This document shows positions 62,076 through 64,000 of a DNA stretch of 64,000 nucleotides, piece after piece. The position numbers and the translations under genes are program-made. Positions within the stretch are counted from its first letter, which is position 1, and every line of letters begins with the position of its first letter. Under the pieces are notes generated by a model, which saw only the letters and a program-made list of their open reading frames with translations, did not search any database and was not told where the DNA came from. This stretch comes from Hyphomicrobiales bacterium (GTDB lineage Bacteria; Pseudomonadota; Alphaproteobacteria; Rhizobiales; Rhizobiaceae): positions 83,073 through 147,072 of the forward strand of contig UCHV01000010.1 of NCBI GenBank assembly GCA_900472395.1. Reading direction: 5' to 3'.

Positions 62076-62155
62076 GGCTACGCATGTGGCGACGGGAGGA
62101 GGTCCGGTCGCCAACACTTCGACCAACTGCATCGCATCAACCGGGAGGACTAGAT

Positions 62156-63877
62156 ATGCGACGGCATCTTATGACGACGACGGCAGCCATGCTGCTGGCA
62201 ATGACCGGCTCGGCATTCGCCGACATGAATGCAGCCAAAAAATTTCTCGATGCGGAAATCGGCGATCAGTCGTCGCTTTCCCGCGCCGAGCAGGAAAAGG
62301 AAATGCAATGGTTCATCGATGCCGCAAAACCTTTTGCCGGCATGGATATCAAGGTGGTTTCCGAAACCATCACCACGCATGAATATGAATCCAAGACGCT
62401 GGCCAAGGCTTTTTCCGAAATCACCGGCATCAAGCTGACCCACGATCTGATCGGCGAAGGCGATGTGGTCGAAAAGCTGCAGACGCAGATGCAGTCGGGC
62501 GAAAACGTTTATGACGCCTATGTCAACGATTCAGACCTGATCGGCACCCATTGGCGTTACCAGCAGGCCCGTTCGCTGACCAAGTGGATGGCGAACGAAG
62601 GCAAGGATGTCACCAATCCCGGCCTCGACCTCGACGATTTCATCGGCCTGAAATTCACCACCGCGCCGGATGGCGATCTTTACCAGTTGCCGGACCAACA
62701 GTTCGCCAACCTCTACTGGTTCCGTTACGACTGGTTCAACGATGAAAAGAACAAGGCCGATTTCAAGGCCAAATACGGTTACGATCTTGGTGTGCCCGTA
62801 AACTGGTCGGCCTATGAGGATATTGCCGAGTTCTTCACCGGCCGCGAGGTGAACGGCAAAAAGGTCTACGGCCATATGGATTATGGCAAGAAGGACCCGT
62901 CGCTCGGCTGGCGCTTTACCGATGCCTGGCTTTCCATGGCGGGCAATGGCGACAAGGGCCTGCCCAACGGCCTGCCGGTCGATGAGTGGGGCATCAAGGT
63001 CAACGAAAAGTCACAGCCGGTCGGCTCCTGCGTCGCGCGCGGCGGTGATACCAATGGTCCGGCCGCCGTTTATTCCATCCAGAAATATCTGGACTGGATG
63101 AAGGCCTATGCGCCGGCTGCCGCCAACGGCATGACCTTTTCCGAGTCCGGCCCGGTTCCGGGTCAGGGTGAAGTCGCCCAGCAGATGTTCACCTATACCG
63201 CCTTCACGGCGGACTTCGTGAAAAAGGGTCTGCCCGTCGTCAACGATGACGGCACGCCGAAATGGCGTTTCGCGCCGAGCCCGCATGGCGTCTATTGGAA
63301 AGAGGGCATGAAACTCGGTTATCAGGATGTCGGTTCCTGGACGTTGTTGAAGTCCACACCGGATGACCGCGCCAAGGCCGCATGGCTTTATGCGCAGTTC
63401 GTGGTGTCGAAGACGGTGGATGTGAAAAAGAGCCATGTCGGCCTGACGCTGATCCGTGAAAGCTCGATCAATCACAAGAGCTTTACGGATCGTGCGCCAA
63501 AGCTTGGGGGGCTGATCGAGTTCTATCGTTCGCCGGCTCGCGTGCAGTGGTCGCCGACCGGCACCAACATTCCCGACTATCCGAAACTTGCGCAGCTCTG
63601 GTGGCAGGCGATCGGAGATGCCTCCTCCGGTGCAAAGACCGCACAGGCTGCGATGGATTCGCTGTGCGCGGAACAGGAAAAGGTATTGCAGCGTCTCGAA
63701 CGCGCCGGTGTCCAGAAGGAGATGGGCCCGAAACTCGCCGAAGAGCATGACCTGGAATACTGGAACAAGGATGCGGTCTCGAAGGGCAATCTGGCGCCAC
63801 AGCTGAAGATCGAGAACGAAAAGGAAAAGCCGATCACCGTCAATTACGACGAACTGGTGAAGAGCTGGCAGAAATAA
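62156..63877 (+). CDS. glpV: Glycerol-3-phosphate ABC importer, periplasmic binding protein GlpV
   Basis: This encodes 573 residues from the ATG at 62156, with GGGAGGAC upstream. The same frame is open far upstream into glpQ, which is only a shadow. A signal peptide ends at MTGSAFA. The protein is a large family-1 solute-binding protein, longer than usual (400-450), with FDAKYG-like DFKAKYGYDLGVPVNWSAYE and GSCVARGGDTNGPAAVYSIQ segments. It captures glycerol-3-phosphate in the periplasm for GlpPQ. Confidence 0.92.
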   Translation: MRRHLMTTTAAMLLAMTGSAFADMNAAKKFLDAEIGDQSSLSRAEQEKEMQWFIDAAKPFAGMDIKVVSETITTHEYESKTLAKAFSEITGIKLTHDLIGEGDVVEKLQTQMQSGENVYDAYVNDSDLIGTHWRYQQARSLTKWMANEGKDVTNPGLDLDDFIGLKFTTAPDGDLYQLPDQQFANLYWFRYDWFNDEKNKADFKAKYGYDLGVPVNWSAYEDIAEFFTGREVNGKKVYGHMDYGKKDPSLGWRFTDAWLSMAGNGDKGLPNGLPVDEWGIKVNEKSQPVGSCVARGGDTNGPAAVYSIQKYLDWMKAYAPAAANGMTFSESGPVPGQGEVAQQMFTYTAFTADFVKKGLPVVNDDGTPKWRFAPSPHGVYWKEGMKLGYQDVGSWTLLKSTPDDRAKAAWLYAQFVVSKTVDVKKSHVGLTLIRESSINHKSFTDRAPKLGGLIEFYRSPARVQWSPTGTNIPDYPKLAQLWWQAIGDASSGAKTAQAAMDSLCAEQEKVLQRLERAGVQKEMGPKLAEEHDLEYWNKDAVSKGNLAPQLKIENEKEKPITVNYDELVKSWQK

Positions 63878-63900
63878 GGCCGTATACGAGCCAATCTGCT

Positions 63901-63926
63901 GCCGGGGCGTGTCATCGCGCCCCGGC
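63901..63926 (+). terminator. Hairpin ending the glp operon
   Basis: GCCGGGGCG and CGCCCCGGC form a perfect 9-base stem with an 8-base loop, 24 bases after glpV. The T-run is poor (TTCGCGTT). The last 74 bases of the window hold no gene I can support. Confidence 0.6.
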
Positions 63927-64000
63927 TTCGCGTTATATGACATGTTGTTTTCTTTGGGAAATCGCGATTTCGAAAAAATACAGCGTCAAACTCCTTGCTG

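Noticed and set aside
61388..62155. Upstream in-frame extension of glpV through glpQ and glpU
   Set aside because: The region codes for GlpQ and GlpU in another frame; the ATG at 62156 has a ribosome site and begins a signal peptide.
1..64000. tRNA, rRNA, insertion sequence, prophage or integrated element
   Set aside because: I looked at the intergenic gaps and recognised no tRNA-like sequence, transposase, integrase, or attachment-site duplication. A tRNA search program would be decisive.

Overview
The window looks like chromosomal DNA of an alphaproteobacterium of the Rhizobiaceae, most likely the Agrobacterium/Allorhizobium/Rhizobium group. The reasons are the moderately high GC, the rhizobial glpD-glpSTPQUV order, the paired cbtB-cbtA genes behind a cobalamin riboswitch, a rhizobial intergenic palindromic element (19012-19147), and two sites matching the general-stress EcfG/RpoE2 promoter. 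I recognised no tRNA, rRNA, CRISPR array, insertion sequence or prophage. The genus is an inference.

Layout. 1-2980 (minus): two cysteine-free, acidic, probably exported proteins; the first is cut by the window edge. A long AT-rich regulatory gap with a perfect 20-bp palindrome separates them from a LuxR-type regulator (3603-4373). 4417-10706: a divergent lipid-modification cluster with two cyclopropane-synthase-like methyltransferases, DUF1295, a flavin amine oxidase, DUF1365, DUF2147 and DUF2177; its rightward arm has an EcfG-type promoter. 10715-15832: a TRAP transporter (dctPQM) with a FadR-type regulator and a divergent Gfo/Idh/MocA dehydrogenase. 15922-16965: a NUDIX hydrolase and an XRE regulator/membrane-protein pair with twin operators. 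17137-19971: an acyl-CoA dehydrogenase and an enoyl-CoA hydratase behind a LiuR-like operator. 19994-24241: RNA methyltransferase, TlyA and a chemoreceptor.

24321-28921 is the anaerobic ubiquinone block: ubiT-ubiU-ubiV divergent from ubiD-ubiX, with an FNR-like box between them. 28929-35061 is a LysR regulator and a siderophore uptake locus (TonB receptor, binding protein, fused FhuB permease) with no ATPase gene beside it. 35214-39755 holds GST, a phospholipase D-like protein, a small membrane peptide, trans-aconitate methyltransferase and an aminotransferase. 40061-41547 is a tandem pair of diverged paralogues of unknown function. 41593-46531 carries an esterase, a PAS-GGDEF-EAL protein, a TauE exporter, a cytochrome c and hypotheticals. 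46797-52823 carries SodB, a Mn-type phosphoesterase, cytochrome b561, a WYL regulator/LysE pair with a perfect operator, cytochrome c' and a diheme cytochrome c. 52914-54458 is the B12-controlled cobalt transporter. 55437-63877 is the glycerol-3-phosphate regulon: glpR, glpD and the ABC importer glpSTPQUV.

The recurring theme is respiration and membrane chemistry under changing oxygen and stress: O2-independent quinone synthesis, several c- and b-type cytochromes, SodB, stress-linked lipid modification, and glycerol-3-phosphate oxidation feeding the quinone pool. Regulatory assignments rest on motif matches read by eye.
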